From assembly GCF_900112525.1 (NCBI RefSeq), contig NZ_FOMD01000004.1, forward strand, positions 434,001 through 498,000: DNA of 64,000 bases, given 5' to 3'. Below are positions 1 to 8,723 of this stretch, piece after piece (position 1 is the stretch's first letter; each line of letters begins with the position of its first letter). This stretch comes from Klenkia taihuensis. Its GTDB lineage: Bacteria; Actinomycetota; Actinomycetes; Mycobacteriales; Geodermatophilaceae. The position numbers were made by a program, and so were the translations under genes. The notes under the pieces were generated by a model. The model made no database searches, was not told the DNA's origin, and was given only the letters and a program-made list of their open reading frames with translations.

Positions 1-603
1 GGCAACCTCCGCTCGGTCGAGCGCGCCGTCGCCCGGGTGGGTGCCGACGTCGAGGTGACCGCCGACCCGCACGCCGCGCTCGAGGCCGACGGCCTCGTCG
101 TCCCCGGGGTCGGCGCGTTCGCGGCCTGCATGACCGGCCTGCGCGCGGTCGACGGGCCGCGGATCATCGGCAAGCGGCTGGCCGGTGGCCGGCCGGTGCT
201 GGGCATCTGCGTGGGCATGCAGGTGCTCTTCGACCGCGGCATCGAGCACGGCTACGACGCCGAGGGCTGCGCCGAGTGGCCGGGGACCGTCGAGGAGCTG
301 CACGCCCCGGTGCTGCCGCACATGGGCTGGAACACCGTCGAGGCCGCGGCGGGCAGCGAGCTGTTCGCCGGCATCGAGGACCAGCGCTTCTACTTCGTGC
401 ACTCCTACGGGGTGCGCGACTTCCCGCTCGGCCGCGACGGCACCGGCCCGCTGAAGCCGCCGGCGGTGACCTGGGCCGAGCACGGCGACCGGTTCGTCGC
501 CGCGGTGGAGAACGGGGCGCTCAAGGCCACCCAGTTCCACCCGGAGAAGTCCGGGGACGCCGGGGCGGCGCTGCTCACCAACTGGCTGCGCACCCTCGAC
601 TGA
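1..603 (+). CDS. hisH: Imidazole glycerol phosphate synthase, glutamine amidotransferase subunit (5' end missing)
   Basis: This is the glutaminase half of IGP synthase. It releases ammonia from glutamine and passes it to HisF, which forms imidazole glycerol phosphate and AICAR in histidine synthesis. The window opens inside the gene: the first base is already in frame ([10 protein letters not shown]), so roughly the first dozen residues are missing. The nucleophilic Cys is in LGICVGMQ and the His/Glu pair is in FHPEKS, the triad of class I glutamine amidotransferases. The gene ends three bases before a convergent oxidoreductase, so its partners hisA and hisF lie beyond a two-gene interruption. 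Confidence 0.95.
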   Translation, partial: GNLRSVERAVARVGADVEVTADPHAALEADGLVVPGVGAFAACMTGLRAVDGPRIIGKRLAGGRPVLGICVGMQVLFDRGIEHGYDAEGCAEWPGTVEELHAPVLPHMGWNTVEAAAGSELFAGIEDQRFYFVHSYGVRDFPLGRDGTGPLKPPAVTWAEHGDRFVAAVENGALKATQFHPEKSGDAGAALLTNWLRTLD

Positions 604-606
604 GGC

Positions 607-1653
607 TCACTGCAGCGGGAAGGGCGGCTGCAGCCACCAGGGGGAGTCGAGCACCTCGACCCGGTCCACCCACTTGACCCACCACACGCCGCGCCGTCCC
701 GGGGCGACCAGCCGCACCGGGGCGCCGTGGCCGGGGGACAGCGGCCGGCCGGCGGCGTGCGTGGCCAGCAGGGTGCCGCCGGCGTCGCGCAGCGGGACCC
801 GCCGGGAGAAGCCGGTCACCGAGGTGACGAGCAGGCACTGCGCCCCGTCGACCGCGCCGAGGTGGTCGGTGACCAGCCGGGCCAGCGTGGTGCCGCGCCA
901 GTCCTGGTCGGCGTACCAGCCGCCGGTGCAGTCCAGCCGGGCCCGCACCGCGTCGCCGCGGTCGAGGTCGGCCACGGGGACGACGACCTCCCGCCCGCCG
1001 CCGGTGAGCGTGACCGAGGTGCCGACGGCGTCGGGGACGGTGTCCGAGGCCCACTGGGTGACCGGCATGGCGGTCGGGTCGTCGGTGCCGCGCTCGTGGG
1101 AGCCGGTGCCGCTGCGCCGGGCCCCGGGTGCGCCGGTGACCCGCCAGACGCCCTCGGTCAGGGCCCACAGGGCCAGCGAGCCGCCGGCCAGCGCGCCGGT
1201 GCCCAGCAGCGTGCGGCGGGACAGGTCGACCCGGCGCGGCCGCTGGTGCCGGCCCCAGGTGTGCGCGACGAGGGCGAGGACCAGCACGACCGCCGCGCCC
1301 ACGTGCACCTGCAGGGCGGCGACCGGCGTCCCCGAGGTGGCCCAGATGCCGGCCGCGCCGGCGGCGTGCAGCACGCCGCTGAGCACGCAGACCGCGACGA
1401 GACCGGTCAGCCAGTAGGCGGCGGACGGGGCGCGCAGCTGCGGCGGCTTGGCCCGCGCCCGGCGGACGACGACGGTCTTCCACGGCACCAGCAGCAGCAG
1501 ACCCAGCCCGGCTGCGCCGTGCGCGACCGCGACCACCCGGCCGGCCAGCGGGGTGCCGACGGCGAACCCGAGCACCCCGGTGCCGCCGGCGAGCAGCAGG
1601 AGCCCGAGCAGGGCCAGGTTGGACCGGCGTCCCGCCCGCTGCAGCCCCCGCAC
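607..1653 (-). CDS. Membrane-anchored molybdopterin-dependent oxidoreductase (sulfite-oxidase fold)
   Basis: The 348-residue protein has two parts. The N-terminal ~160 residues hold about four hydrophobic helices with His residues between them. The C-terminal ~190 residues resemble the Moco domain of the sulfite oxidase/YedY family, including the likely molybdenum-ligand Cys in RLDCTGGWYADQDW and the late motif GRRGVWWVKWVDRVEV. It probably acts as a membrane-bound periplasmic reductase or oxidase; the substrate cannot be read from the sequence. Its stop is 4 bases from the hisH stop and its start is 4 bases from the stop of the upstream nitroreductase, so the two minus-strand genes look like one transcript. 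Confidence 0.78.
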   Translation of the reverse strand: MRGLQRAGRRSNLALLGLLLLAGGTGVLGFAVGTPLAGRVVAVAHGAAGLGLLLLVPWKTVVVRRARAKPPQLRAPSAAYWLTGLVAVCVLSGVLHAAGAAGIWATSGTPVAALQVHVGAAVVLVLALVAHTWGRHQRPRRVDLSRRTLLGTGALAGGSLALWALTEGVWRVTGAPGARRSGTGSHERGTDDPTAMPVTQWASDTVPDAVGTSVTLTGGGREVVVPVADLDRGDAVRARLDCTGGWYADQDWRGTTLARLVTDHLGAVDGAQCLLVTSVTGFSRRVPLRDAGGTLLATHAAGRPLSPGHGAPVRLVAPGRRGVWWVKWVDRVEVLDSPWWLQPPFPLQ

Positions 1654-1657
1654 GGGT

Positions 1658-2275
1658 TCAGTGTGCGCCGGTGGCGCCCCAGTGCCCGCGGTGCACGACC
1701 TCGTCGACCCCGCGCCGTCCCCGGCGCAGCGACGGGGAGCGCCTGTCCTCGGTGCCGGGGTAGCCGACGGACACGCAGCCGACCGGCCGGTACCCGTCGG
1801 GGACGCCGAAGGCCTGCCGCAGCGCGGGCACCCGCTCGGGCGGGACGCCGAAGAAGCAGGCGCCCAGGCCCTCGTCGACGGCGGTCAGCAGCACCAGGAG
1901 CGAGGCCATGCCGGTGTCGACGTCCCAGTAGGGCACCGGCCAGCGGGCCTCGTCGCGGTCGGTCCAGCCCTTGTCGGGCTCGGCGTAGCGGTCCAGGTAG
2001 GCCGCCTTGTGGCTGAACGGCACGACCAGCAGCGGGGCGCGCCGCATCCGGGTCAGCCAGCCGTCGGGCGCGCCGCCGTCGGTGGTGGCCGCCCAGAAGC
2101 GGTCCCGCTCCTCGGCGGTCTCCAGCACGAGGAACGCCCAGCCCTGGCTGAACCCGGCGCTGGGGGCGCGCAGCGCGTGGGCCAGCAGCCGCTCCCGGAC
2201 CTCGGGCGGCACCGGCCGGTCGGGGTCGTAGTCGCGCACCATCCGCCGCCGTCGCAGCACCTCGGAGAACTCCAC
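1658..2275 (-). CDS. Nitroreductase-family flavoprotein
   Basis: The 205-residue protein begins MEFSEVLRRRRMVRDYDPDRPVPPE, the arginine-rich FMN-binding opening typical of nitroreductase-fold enzymes. It continues with LRAPSAGFSQGWAF, where the conserved Ser/Gln region contacts flavin. Members reduce nitro compounds, quinones or related substrates with NAD(P)H, or F420 in some actinobacteria; this one cannot be assigned further. It is the first gene of a minus-strand pair with the Moco oxidoreductase, transcribed away from hisA. The pair separates hisH from hisA, an arrangement that looks like a later insertion into the his cluster. Confidence 0.82.
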   Translation of the reverse strand: MEFSEVLRRRRMVRDYDPDRPVPPEVRERLLAHALRAPSAGFSQGWAFLVLETAEERDRFWAATTDGGAPDGWLTRMRRAPLLVVPFSHKAAYLDRYAEPDKGWTDRDEARWPVPYWDVDTGMASLLVLLTAVDEGLGACFFGVPPERVPALRQAFGVPDGYRPVGCVSVGYPGTEDRRSPSLRRGRRGVDEVVHRGHWGATGAH

Positions 2276-2299
2276 CCTGCCGAGCCTGCCCGCCCACTC

Positions 2300-2370
2300 T
2301 TGATCTTGCAGAACCGCAACGCCGCCCCACCGGCCGCCCGCGCGCCACCGTTGCGCTCCTGCATGGTCAA
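2300..2370. repeat. Imperfect inverted repeat, 22-bp arms, between nitroreductase and hisA
   Basis: The arms at 2300-2321 and 2349-2370 match at 18 of 22 positions when one is reverse-complemented, including the shared cores TGCAG and CGCAACG. The 27-base spacer is very GC-rich. It lies between divergent genes, so it could be an operator, or a REP-like dispersed palindrome. No second copy was noticed in the window. Confidence 0.55.
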
Positions 2371-2423
2371 CAGCGGGGAGCGGGCGGGGAGCGGGCGCGG
2401 CGGGGGTGACCCGGGCCGCTGCC

Positions 2424-2429
2424 TAGGCT
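2424..2429 (+). promoter_or_regulatory. -10 element of a leaderless hisA promoter
   Basis: TAGGCT (TANNNT) ends 6 bases before the GTG start of hisA, which places the expected transcription start on or beside the start codon. No Shine-Dalgarno sequence precedes that GTG. Confidence 0.6.
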
Positions 2430-2435
2430 GTCATC

Positions 2436-3173
2436 GTGCCGAAGCTGCAGCTGCTCCCCGCCGTCGACGTCGCCGACGGCCAGGCCGTCCGCCTGGTCCA
2501 GGGGGAGGCCGGCAGCGAGACCTCCTACGGCGAGCCCCTCGAGGCCGCGCTGACCTGGCAGCGGGACGGCGCCGAGTGGGTGCACCTGGTCGACCTCGAC
2601 GCCGCCTTCGGCCGCGGCTCCAACCGCGAGCTGCTGGCCCGGGTGGTCGGAGAGCTCGACGTCGACGTGGAGCTCTCCGGCGGCATCCGCGACGACGCCT
2701 CGCTGGAGGCCGCGCTGGCCACCGGCTGCCGGCGGGTCAACCTGGGCACCGCGGCGCTGGAGTCCCCCGAGTGGTGCGCCCGGGCGATCGCCGAGCACGG
2801 CGACCGGATCGCCGTCGGCCTCGACGTCCGCGGCACCCGGCTGGCCGCCCGCGGCTGGACCCGCGAGGGCGGCGAGCTCTACGAGACCCTCGCCCGCCTG
2901 GACGCCGAGGGCTGCGCCCGCTACGTGGTCACCGACATCACCAAGGACGGCACGCTGCGCGGCCCCAACCTGGACCTGCTGCGCGAGGTCTGCGCCGCCA
3001 CCGACCGGCCGGTCATCGCCTCCGGCGGGGTCAGCAGCCTCGACGACATCCGGGCCCTGGCCGGCCTGACCGGCGTCGGCGTCGAGGGCGCCATCGTCGG
3101 CAAGGCGCTCTACGCCGGGCAGTTCACCCTGCCGCAGGCGCTGGCGCTGACCGAGGAGGAGGCGGCCCGGTGA
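2436..3173 (+). CDS. priA: Bifunctional phosphoribosyl isomerase A (HisA/TrpF activity, PriA type)
   Basis: A 245-residue (beta/alpha)8 barrel that isomerises ProFAR to PRFAR in histidine synthesis. In actinobacteria the same enzyme (PriA) usually also isomerises phosphoribosylanthranilate for tryptophan. The N-terminal catalytic Asp is in [10 protein letters not shown] and the C-terminal one in [11 protein letters not shown]; phosphate-loop motifs such as IASGGVSS follow. No separate trpF is seen in the trp genes downstream, which supports dual function. The GTG start follows a TANNNT box by 6 bases. The stop overlaps the GTG of the ridA-like gene, indicating translational coupling. Confidence 0.93.
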   Translation: MPKLQLLPAVDVADGQAVRLVQGEAGSETSYGEPLEAALTWQRDGAEWVHLVDLDAAFGRGSNRELLARVVGELDVDVELSGGIRDDASLEAALATGCRRVNLGTAALESPEWCARAIAEHGDRIAVGLDVRGTRLAARGWTREGGELYETLARLDAEGCARYVVTDITKDGTLRGPNLDLLREVCAATDRPVIASGGVSSLDDIRALAGLTGVGVEGAIVGKALYAGQFTLPQALALTEEEAAR

Positions 3174-3559
3174 TCGCCTGGCGGGTGGGTTCCGGCGGGC
3201 GCTACGAGGACGTGGTCGGCTACTGCCGCGTGGTCCGGGCCGGCGAGCTGGTGTGGGTCAGCGGCACCACCGGCACCCGCGACGGCGTGCTGGTCGAGGG
3301 CGGCGCCGTCGAGCAGATGCGGCAGGCCCTGACCAACGTGGTCGCCGCGCTGGACAGCGCCGGGTCCAGCGTCGCCGACGTCGTCCGCACCCGCGTCTAC
3401 GTCACCGACATCTCCACCTGGGAGGAGGTCGGGCGGGTGCACGCGGAGTTCTTCGGCCGGCACCGGCCCGCCACGACCATGGTCGAGGTCAGCCGGCTCG
3501 TCGACCCGGCCATGCTGGTCGAGGTCGAGGCCGACGCGTTCGTGGGGTTCGGCCGGTGA
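3170..3559 (+). CDS. RidA-family (YjgF/YER057c) protein inside the his operon
   Basis: The 129-residue protein starts at the GTG that overlaps the hisA stop. Family marks are the segment [11 protein letters not shown], a run of [13 protein letters not shown], and [24 protein letters not shown] followed by RPATTMVEV, where the conserved Arg sits before YVTD. RidA proteins form trimers and hydrolyse reactive enamine or imine intermediates to ketones. It is overlapped by hisA upstream and hisF downstream, so it is made together with the two central his enzymes. Whether it protects against an intermediate of this pathway or of general amino-acid metabolism is not visible in the sequence. Confidence 0.88.
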   Translation: MIAWRVGSGGRYEDVVGYCRVVRAGELVWVSGTTGTRDGVLVEGGAVEQMRQALTNVVAALDSAGSSVADVVRTRVYVTDISTWEEVGRVHAEFFGRHRPATTMVEVSRLVDPAMLVEVEADAFVGFGR

Positions 3560-4353
3560 GCCTCGCCGTCCGTGTCATCCCCTGCCTGGACGTCGACGCC
3601 GGCCGGGTGGTCAAGGGCGTCAACTTCGTCGACCTGCGCGACGCCGGCGACCCGGTCGAGATGGCCCGGGTCTACGACGCCGAGGGCGCCGACGAGCTGA
3701 CCTTCCTCGACATCACCGCCTCCTCCGGTGACCGCGCCACCACCTACGACGTCGTCTCCCGCACCGCCGAGAGCGTGTTCATCCCGCTCACCGTCGGCGG
3801 TGGTGTGCGCACCGTCGACGACGTGGACAAGCTGCTGCGCGCCGGGGCGGACAAGGTCGCGGTCAACACCGCCGCCGTCGCCCGGCCCGAGCTCATCGCG
3901 GAGATCGCCGACCGGTACGGCAACCAGGTGCTCGTGCTGTCGCTGGACGCCCGGCGCTGCGCCGGCGACGCCGCCACCGACTCCGGCTACGAGATCACCA
4001 CCCACGGCGGGCGCCGCGGCACCGGCCGGGACGCCGTCGAGTGGGTCGTCGAGGCCGCCCGGCTGGGTGTGGGCGAGGTGCTGCTGAACTCCATGGACGC
4101 CGACGGCACCAAGGCCGGCTTCGACCTGGCCATGATCGAGGCGGTGCGCCGCGAGGTGGCCGTGCCGGTCATCGCCAGCGGGGGAGCCGGCGCAGCCGAC
4201 CACTTCGCCCCCGCGGTCGCCGCCGGTGCCGACGCGGTGCTGGCGGCCAGCGTCTTCCACTTCGGCGACCTGCGGATCGGCGACGTCAAGCACGCGCTGG
4301 ACGCCGCCGGGGTCCCGGTCCGCCACGAGGCGGACCGGCCGCTGGGCGACTAG
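3556..4353 (+). CDS. hisF: Imidazole glycerol phosphate synthase, cyclase subunit
   Basis: The 265-residue barrel starts at a GTG overlapping the ridA-like stop. It uses ammonia from HisH to close the imidazole ring of PRFAR, giving IGP and AICAR. The catalytic Asp residues are visible in [18 protein letters not shown] and [15 protein letters not shown], and the phosphate-binding loop in VIASGGAG. This is the last gene of the plus-strand his run; it stops 7 bases from the stop of the convergent TIGR03085 gene. Confidence 0.96.
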   Translation: MSLAVRVIPCLDVDAGRVVKGVNFVDLRDAGDPVEMARVYDAEGADELTFLDITASSGDRATTYDVVSRTAESVFIPLTVGGGVRTVDDVDKLLRAGADKVAVNTAAVARPELIAEIADRYGNQVLVLSLDARRCAGDAATDSGYEITTHGGRRGTGRDAVEWVVEAARLGVGEVLLNSMDADGTKAGFDLAMIEAVRREVAVPVIASGGAGAADHFAPAVAAGADAVLAASVFHFGDLRIGDVKHALDAAGVPVRHEADRPLGD

Positions 4354-4360
4354 GGCCCGG

Positions 4361-4957
4361 TCAGGAGACCTCCACCCGGGCGACGGCGTCCCGGCCGGAC
4401 GCCCACAGCAGGACCTCCAGCGGCTCGCCGGTCACCGTGGTGGCCGGCGTCCCCGACCGCAGGGTGCGGGTGGCCCCGGTGTCCGACCGGCGGACCACCA
4501 GCCCACCGCCGCGCGGCCGGGTGCGGGCGAGCACCGGCACCTGGCCCCACAGGAAGTCCTGCGCGGCGCGCGGCAGCTCCCGCGGCGTCCACCCCGGCTG
4601 CGCCCGCCGGACGTCCTCGTGGTGGATGGTCATCTCCGCGCCGTTGACCAGCCGGTCCACCGGGTCCCACGCGGTCGGCAGGAACGCCGGCGGGCCGCTG
4701 CGCACCTGGTCCAGCAGCTCCGGCCACGGGGTGCCGCGCCGCCACCGGTCGGACACGTGCGCCGTCCAGCGGGCGAACGGGCCACCGAGGACCGCGCCCG
4801 GGGCGGCGTCGGGGCGCCGGTCGCGCACCACGAGGTGCACGGCGAGGTCGGCCGTCGTCCAGCCCTCGCAGCAGGTCGGCTGGTCCGGACCCAGGTCGGC
4901 GAGCAGGTCGGCGAGCGCCGCGCGCTCGGTGCGGGACAGCGCGGGGGAGTCGGTCAC
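4361..4957 (-). CDS. TIGR03085-family protein (mycothiol-dependent DinB/maleylpyruvate-isomerase-like)
   Basis: The protein matches the TIGR03085 pattern: RTERAALADLL near the start, then CEGWTTADLAVHLVVRDRRPD, and EMTIHHEDVRRAQPGW. The His residues of these motifs are the usual metal ligands of the DinB/MDMPI four-helix fold, found in mycothiol-using actinobacteria. The function is unknown beyond a likely metal-binding role. The GTG at 4957 is chosen because family members begin just before SRTERAAL; an upstream start at 5008 would add 17 atypical residues. A weak TACAAC lies 7 bases upstream of this GTG, consistent with a leaderless start. Confidence 0.75.
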   Translation of the reverse strand: MTDSPALSRTERAALADLLADLGPDQPTCCEGWTTADLAVHLVVRDRRPDAAPGAVLGGPFARWTAHVSDRWRRGTPWPELLDQVRSGPPAFLPTAWDPVDRLVNGAEMTIHHEDVRRAQPGWTPRELPRAAQDFLWGQVPVLARTRPRGGGLVVRRSDTGATRTLRSGTPATTVTGEPLEVLLWASGRDAVARVEVS

Positions 4958-5011
4958 GCGGACCGTTGTACCGCGCCGACCAAATCCCGTAGCTCGGGTA
5001 ACGACCACGGG

Positions 5012-5017
5012 TAGTCT
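5012..5017 (+). promoter_or_regulatory. Putative -10 box of the ABC exporter operon
   Basis: TAGTCT lies about 40 bases before the GTG of the first ABC gene. A GGGAG Shine-Dalgarno stands just before that GTG, so this would be a leadered transcript. No clear -35 box was recognised. Confidence 0.35.
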
Positions 5018-5055
5018 CAGGGAACACCCAGCAGCACCACCCCGTAGGGAGACGC

Positions 5056-6909
5056 GTGTCCGCGCGCAGCACAGGCAACACCGTCGTCCGCAGCGAACGG
5101 GACCAGAAGAAGGTCATGCGCCGGGGGTTCCGGCACGTCGGCCGGGCCATCTCCGAGCAGCGCGGCATGTTCACCCTCGCCGTCCTCGGCAGCAGCCTCT
5201 ACGCGGCCATGACCGTGGCCAGCGCCTACGTCATCGGCGGCATCACCGAGCGGGTCGTGCTGCCCTCCTTCGAGCGCGGCTCGACCACCGCCGGCGCGCT
5301 CACGCTGGCCGCCGTCGCGATCCTCGTCGTCGCCGTCCTCAAGATCATCGGGATCATCGGCCGGCGGCTGTTCGCCGGCATCATGAGCTTCCGGCTGCAG
5401 GCCGAGTACCGCCGCCGGGTCACCGGGCAGTACCTGCGGCTGCCGCTGTCCTGGCACCAGCGCCACCCCACCGGCCAGCTGCTGAGCAACGCCAACTCCG
5501 ACGTCGAGGCCAGCTGGTTCTTCGTCTCCCCGCTGCCCTTCGCCTGCGGCGCGCTGGTCATGGTGGCCATCACCGTCGTCGCGCTGTTCCTCACCGACCC
5601 GCTGCTGGCCCTCGTCGGCCTGGTCGTCTTCCCGCTGGTCTTCGTGGCCAACGCCCTCTACTCGCAGGTGATGAGCCCGCGGATGGCGAAGGCGCAGCAG
5701 CTGCGCGCCGAGGTCTCGGAGATCGCGCACGAGTCCTTCGACGCCGCCCTGGTGGTCAAGACCCTGGGCCGCGAGGCCGAGGAGACCCGCCGGTTCGCCG
5801 GCAGCGCCGACGAGCTGCGCGACGGCCTGGTCGCCGTCGGCCGGGTCCGCGGGCTGTTCGACCCGATCATGGAGGCGCTGCCCAACCTCGGCACCCTCGC
5901 CGTCCTGCTGGTCGGGGCGAACCAGGTGGCCAACGGCGCAACCAACGCCGGCGACCTGGTCTCCATCGCCTACCTGTTCACCCTGCTCGCGCTGCCCATC
6001 CGGGCGATCGGCTGGGTGCTGGCCGACCTGCCCCGCGCGATGGCCGGGTTCGACCGGGTCACGCCGGTGCTGCAGGCCGAGGGGGAGACCCCGCACGGCC
6101 CCGACGCCGCCCCCGCCGGCACCGGCGGCGCCGGCGTCGGCGTGCAGGCCGTCGACTTCGGCCACGTCGACGCCGACGGCCGGGCGAACCAGGTGCTGCA
6201 CGGCGTCACCTTCGAGGTGGAGGCCGGCCGGACCATCGCCGTCGTCGGCCCCACCGGCTCGGGCAAGTCCACCCTCGCCGGGCTGCTGGTGCGCCTGGTC
6301 GACCCGCACAGCGGTGCGGTCCTGCTCGACGGCGTGGACCTCCGCAGCCTCCGCGAGGGCGAGGTCGCCGGGCAGGCCGCCTTCGTCGCGCAGGGCACCT
6401 TCCTCTTCGACGACACCGTGCGCGGCAACATCACCCTCGGCGCGGACTTCACCGACGCGCAGGTGCACGAGGCGCTGCGGGTCGCCGCCGCCGAGGACTT
6501 CGTCGACCGGCTCCCCGAGGGCCTGGACACCAAGGTCGGCGAGCGCGGCGCCAGCCTCTCCGGCGGCCAGCGGCAGCGGCTCGCGCTGGCCCGCGCCGTC
6601 GTCCGCCGGCCCCGCCTGCTGGTGATGGACGACGCCACCAGCGCCGTGGACCCCAGCGTCGAGGCCCGCATCCTCGACGCGCTGCGCACCACCGACGCGC
6701 CGGCCACGGTCGTCGTCGTGGCCTACCGGCAGGCCACGATCTCGCTCGCCGACGAGGTGCTGTGGATCGACCGCGGCCGCCTGGTCGCCCGCGGCAGCCA
6801 CGCCGAGCTGCTCGCCCGGGTGCCCGGCTACGCCAAGCTGGTGCAGGCCTACCAGCCACCGGACGAGGTCACCCCCGCCGAGCCCGAGCCGGCCGGGGCG
6901 CAGGCGTGA
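5056..6909 (+). CDS. ABC exporter subunit with degenerate ATP site (transmembrane + ATPase)
   Basis: The 617-residue half-transporter has an N-terminal six-helix exporter domain (about residues 1-340) and a C-terminal ATPase. Walker A GPTGSGKST begins near residue 398, and the signature LSGGQ near 501 is canonical. The catalytic site is not: Walker B reads VMDD, with Asp526 where the catalytic Glu should be, and the H-loop reads AYRQ, with Tyr557 instead of His. These changes mark the weak-site subunit of heterodimeric exporters such as TM287/288, TmrAB or BmrCD. Its stop overlaps the start of the second subunit. The substrate is unknown (drug or lipid are possible). Confidence 0.88.
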   Translation: MSARSTGNTVVRSERDQKKVMRRGFRHVGRAISEQRGMFTLAVLGSSLYAAMTVASAYVIGGITERVVLPSFERGSTTAGALTLAAVAILVVAVLKIIGIIGRRLFAGIMSFRLQAEYRRRVTGQYLRLPLSWHQRHPTGQLLSNANSDVEASWFFVSPLPFACGALVMVAITVVALFLTDPLLALVGLVVFPLVFVANALYSQVMSPRMAKAQQLRAEVSEIAHESFDAALVVKTLGREAEETRRFAGSADELRDGLVAVGRVRGLFDPIMEALPNLGTLAVLLVGANQVANGATNAGDLVSIAYLFTLLALPIRAIGWVLADLPRAMAGFDRVTPVLQAEGETPHGPDAAPAGTGGAGVGVQAVDFGHVDADGRANQVLHGVTFEVEAGRTIAVVGPTGSGKSTLAGLLVRLVDPHSGAVLLDGVDLRSLREGEVAGQAAFVAQGTFLFDDTVRGNITLGADFTDAQVHEALRVAAAEDFVDRLPEGLDTKVGERGASLSGGQRQRLALARAVVRRPRLLVMDDATSAVDPSVEARILDALRTTDAPATVVVVAYRQATISLADEVLWIDRGRLVARGSHAELLARVPGYAKLVQAYQPPDEVTPAEPEPAGAQA

Positions 6910-8699
6910 CCGCCGTGACCGAGCGGGCCACGGAGTCCGCCACCGGCACCCTGCGCCGCGGCCTGCGGATGATGCCGGAGTTCCGCCGCGGCCTGCCGGT
7001 GACCTTCGCCCTCGCCCTGGTCGCCACCGCCGGCCGCGTCGTCGTCCCCATCGCCGTGCAGCAGACCCTCGACCGCGGCCTGGGCGCCGACGGCGGCCCC
7101 GACATCCCGCTGGTCCGCGAGCTGGTCGCGGTGTGCGCCGTCGTCGTGCTGATCACCGCGTTCGCGGTCTACCGGATGAACGTGCGGCTGTTCCGCACCA
7201 CCGAGACGGCGCTGGCGGGCCTGCGGGTGCGCGCCTTCCGGCACGTGCACGACCTGTCGGTGCTGCACCAGCAGGGCGAGCGCCGCGGCAACCTGGTCTC
7301 CCGGGTCACCAGCGACGTCGACCAGCTGTCGGTCTTCATGCAGTGGGGCGGCGTGCTCGGCCTGGTCAGCCTCGGCCAGCTCGTCGTCGCCACCGTGGTG
7401 ATGTTCTTCTACAGCTGGCAGCTGACCCTGCTGGTGCTGGTCTGCTTCGTGCCCCTGGGCTACGCGGTGAAGTGGTTCGCCAAGCGCCTGGCCGAGGTCT
7501 ACGGCGTGGTCCGCGAGCGGGTCGGCGACGTCCTGGCCGCGGTGGGGGAGTCCGTCGTCGGCGCCCCGACCGTGCGCGCCTACGGCGTCCGCGCCCGCAC
7601 CGCCGCCCGCATCGACACCGCCATCGACCGGCACTACCGGGCCTCCGTGCAGGCCCAGCGCACCACCGCCGGGGTCTACGTGAGCGGGGAGTTCGTCGCC
7701 GCGGTCGCCAACGCCGCCGTCGTCGTGGTCGGCGTGCTGCTCGGCGTCGGCGGGCAGATCTCGGCCGGCACGCTGGTCGCCTTCCTGTTCCTGGTCACCC
7801 TGTTCGTGGCCCCGGTGCAGACCGCCAGCGAGGTGCTCAACGAGGCGCAGAACGCCGTCGCCGGGTTCCGCCGGGTGCTCGACGTGCTGGACACCGAGCC
7901 CGACGTGCAGGACCCCGCCGACGGCCGGCAGCTGCCCCCGGGCCCGCTGGGCGTCCGGTTCGACCACGTCACCTTCCGGTACGCCCCCGGCGCCCGCGCC
8001 GCGCTGGACGACGTGGACCTGGAGATCGCCCCGCGCACCCGCGTCGCCGTGGTGGGCGAGACCGGGTCCGGCAAGACCACCTTCGCCAAGCTGCTCACCC
8101 GGCTGATGGACCCCGCCGAGGGCCGGGTGCTGGTCGGCGGCGTGCCGCTGGACCGGGTGGCCTTCTCCTCGCTGCGCGAGCGGGTGGTCATGGTGCCCCA
8201 GGACGGGTTCCTCTTCGACGCCTCCGTGGCCGACAACGTCCGCTACGGCAAGCCGGGCATGACCGACGCGCACATCGCCGCCGCCTTCGACGAGCTGGGC
8301 CTGGGCGGGTGGGTCGAGGGCCTGCCCGACGGCGTGGCCACCCAGGTCGGCCAGCGCGGGGAGTCGTTGTCGGCGGGGGAGCGGCAGCTGGTCGCCGTCG
8401 CCCGCGCCTACGTCGCCGACCCCGACCTGCTGGTGCTCGACGAGGCCACCAGCGCCGTCGACCCGGCCACCGAGGCCCGGCTCACCCGGGCGCTGGACCT
8501 GCTCACCGACGGCCGGACGACGATCACCATCGCGCACCGGCTGTCCACCGCCGAGCGCGCCGACGAGGTGCTGGTGGTCGACGCCGGCCGGGTGGTGCAG
8601 CGCGGCCGGCACGCCGACCTGGTCGACGTCCCCGGGGTCTACGCGGGGCTGCACGCCTCCTGGCGCCGGTCCTCCGGCGGGGCGGTCACGCCGGTCTGA
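6906..8699 (+). CDS. ABC exporter subunit with catalytic ATP site
   Basis: The 597-residue partner of the preceding gene starts at the overlapping GTG. It has a six-helix exporter domain and an ATPase with Walker A GETGSGKTT (near 384), Walker B VLDEATS with Glu513, and an intact H-loop AHR (His544). Its signature motif is altered to LSAGE (near 488). In a heterodimer this signature would face the degenerate Walker site of the partner, while the partner's good LSGGQ faces this intact site. The pair therefore gives one working and one weak ATP site. No accessory gene is linked, so the cargo is unknown. Confidence 0.88.
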   Translation: MTAVTERATESATGTLRRGLRMMPEFRRGLPVTFALALVATAGRVVVPIAVQQTLDRGLGADGGPDIPLVRELVAVCAVVVLITAFAVYRMNVRLFRTTETALAGLRVRAFRHVHDLSVLHQQGERRGNLVSRVTSDVDQLSVFMQWGGVLGLVSLGQLVVATVVMFFYSWQLTLLVLVCFVPLGYAVKWFAKRLAEVYGVVRERVGDVLAAVGESVVGAPTVRAYGVRARTAARIDTAIDRHYRASVQAQRTTAGVYVSGEFVAAVANAAVVVVGVLLGVGGQISAGTLVAFLFLVTLFVAPVQTASEVLNEAQNAVAGFRRVLDVLDTEPDVQDPADGRQLPPGPLGVRFDHVTFRYAPGARAALDDVDLEIAPRTRVAVVGETGSGKTTFAKLLTRLMDPAEGRVLVGGVPLDRVAFSSLRERVVMVPQDGFLFDASVADNVRYGKPGMTDAHIAAAFDELGLGGWVEGLPDGVATQVGQRGESLSAGERQLVAVARAYVADPDLLVLDEATSAVDPATEARLTRALDLLTDGRTTITIAHRLSTAERADEVLVVDAGRVVQRGRHADLVDVPGVYAGLHASWRRSSGGAVTPV

Positions 8700-8711
8700 C
8701 CTGCGAGGACC

Positions 8712-8717
8712 TACCGT
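8712..8717 (+). promoter_or_regulatory. -10 element of a leaderless promoter
   Basis: TACCGT is followed by 6 bases and then the ATG of the small membrane protein gene. No Shine-Dalgarno is present. Confidence 0.55.
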
Positions 8718-8723
8718 CTGCCC

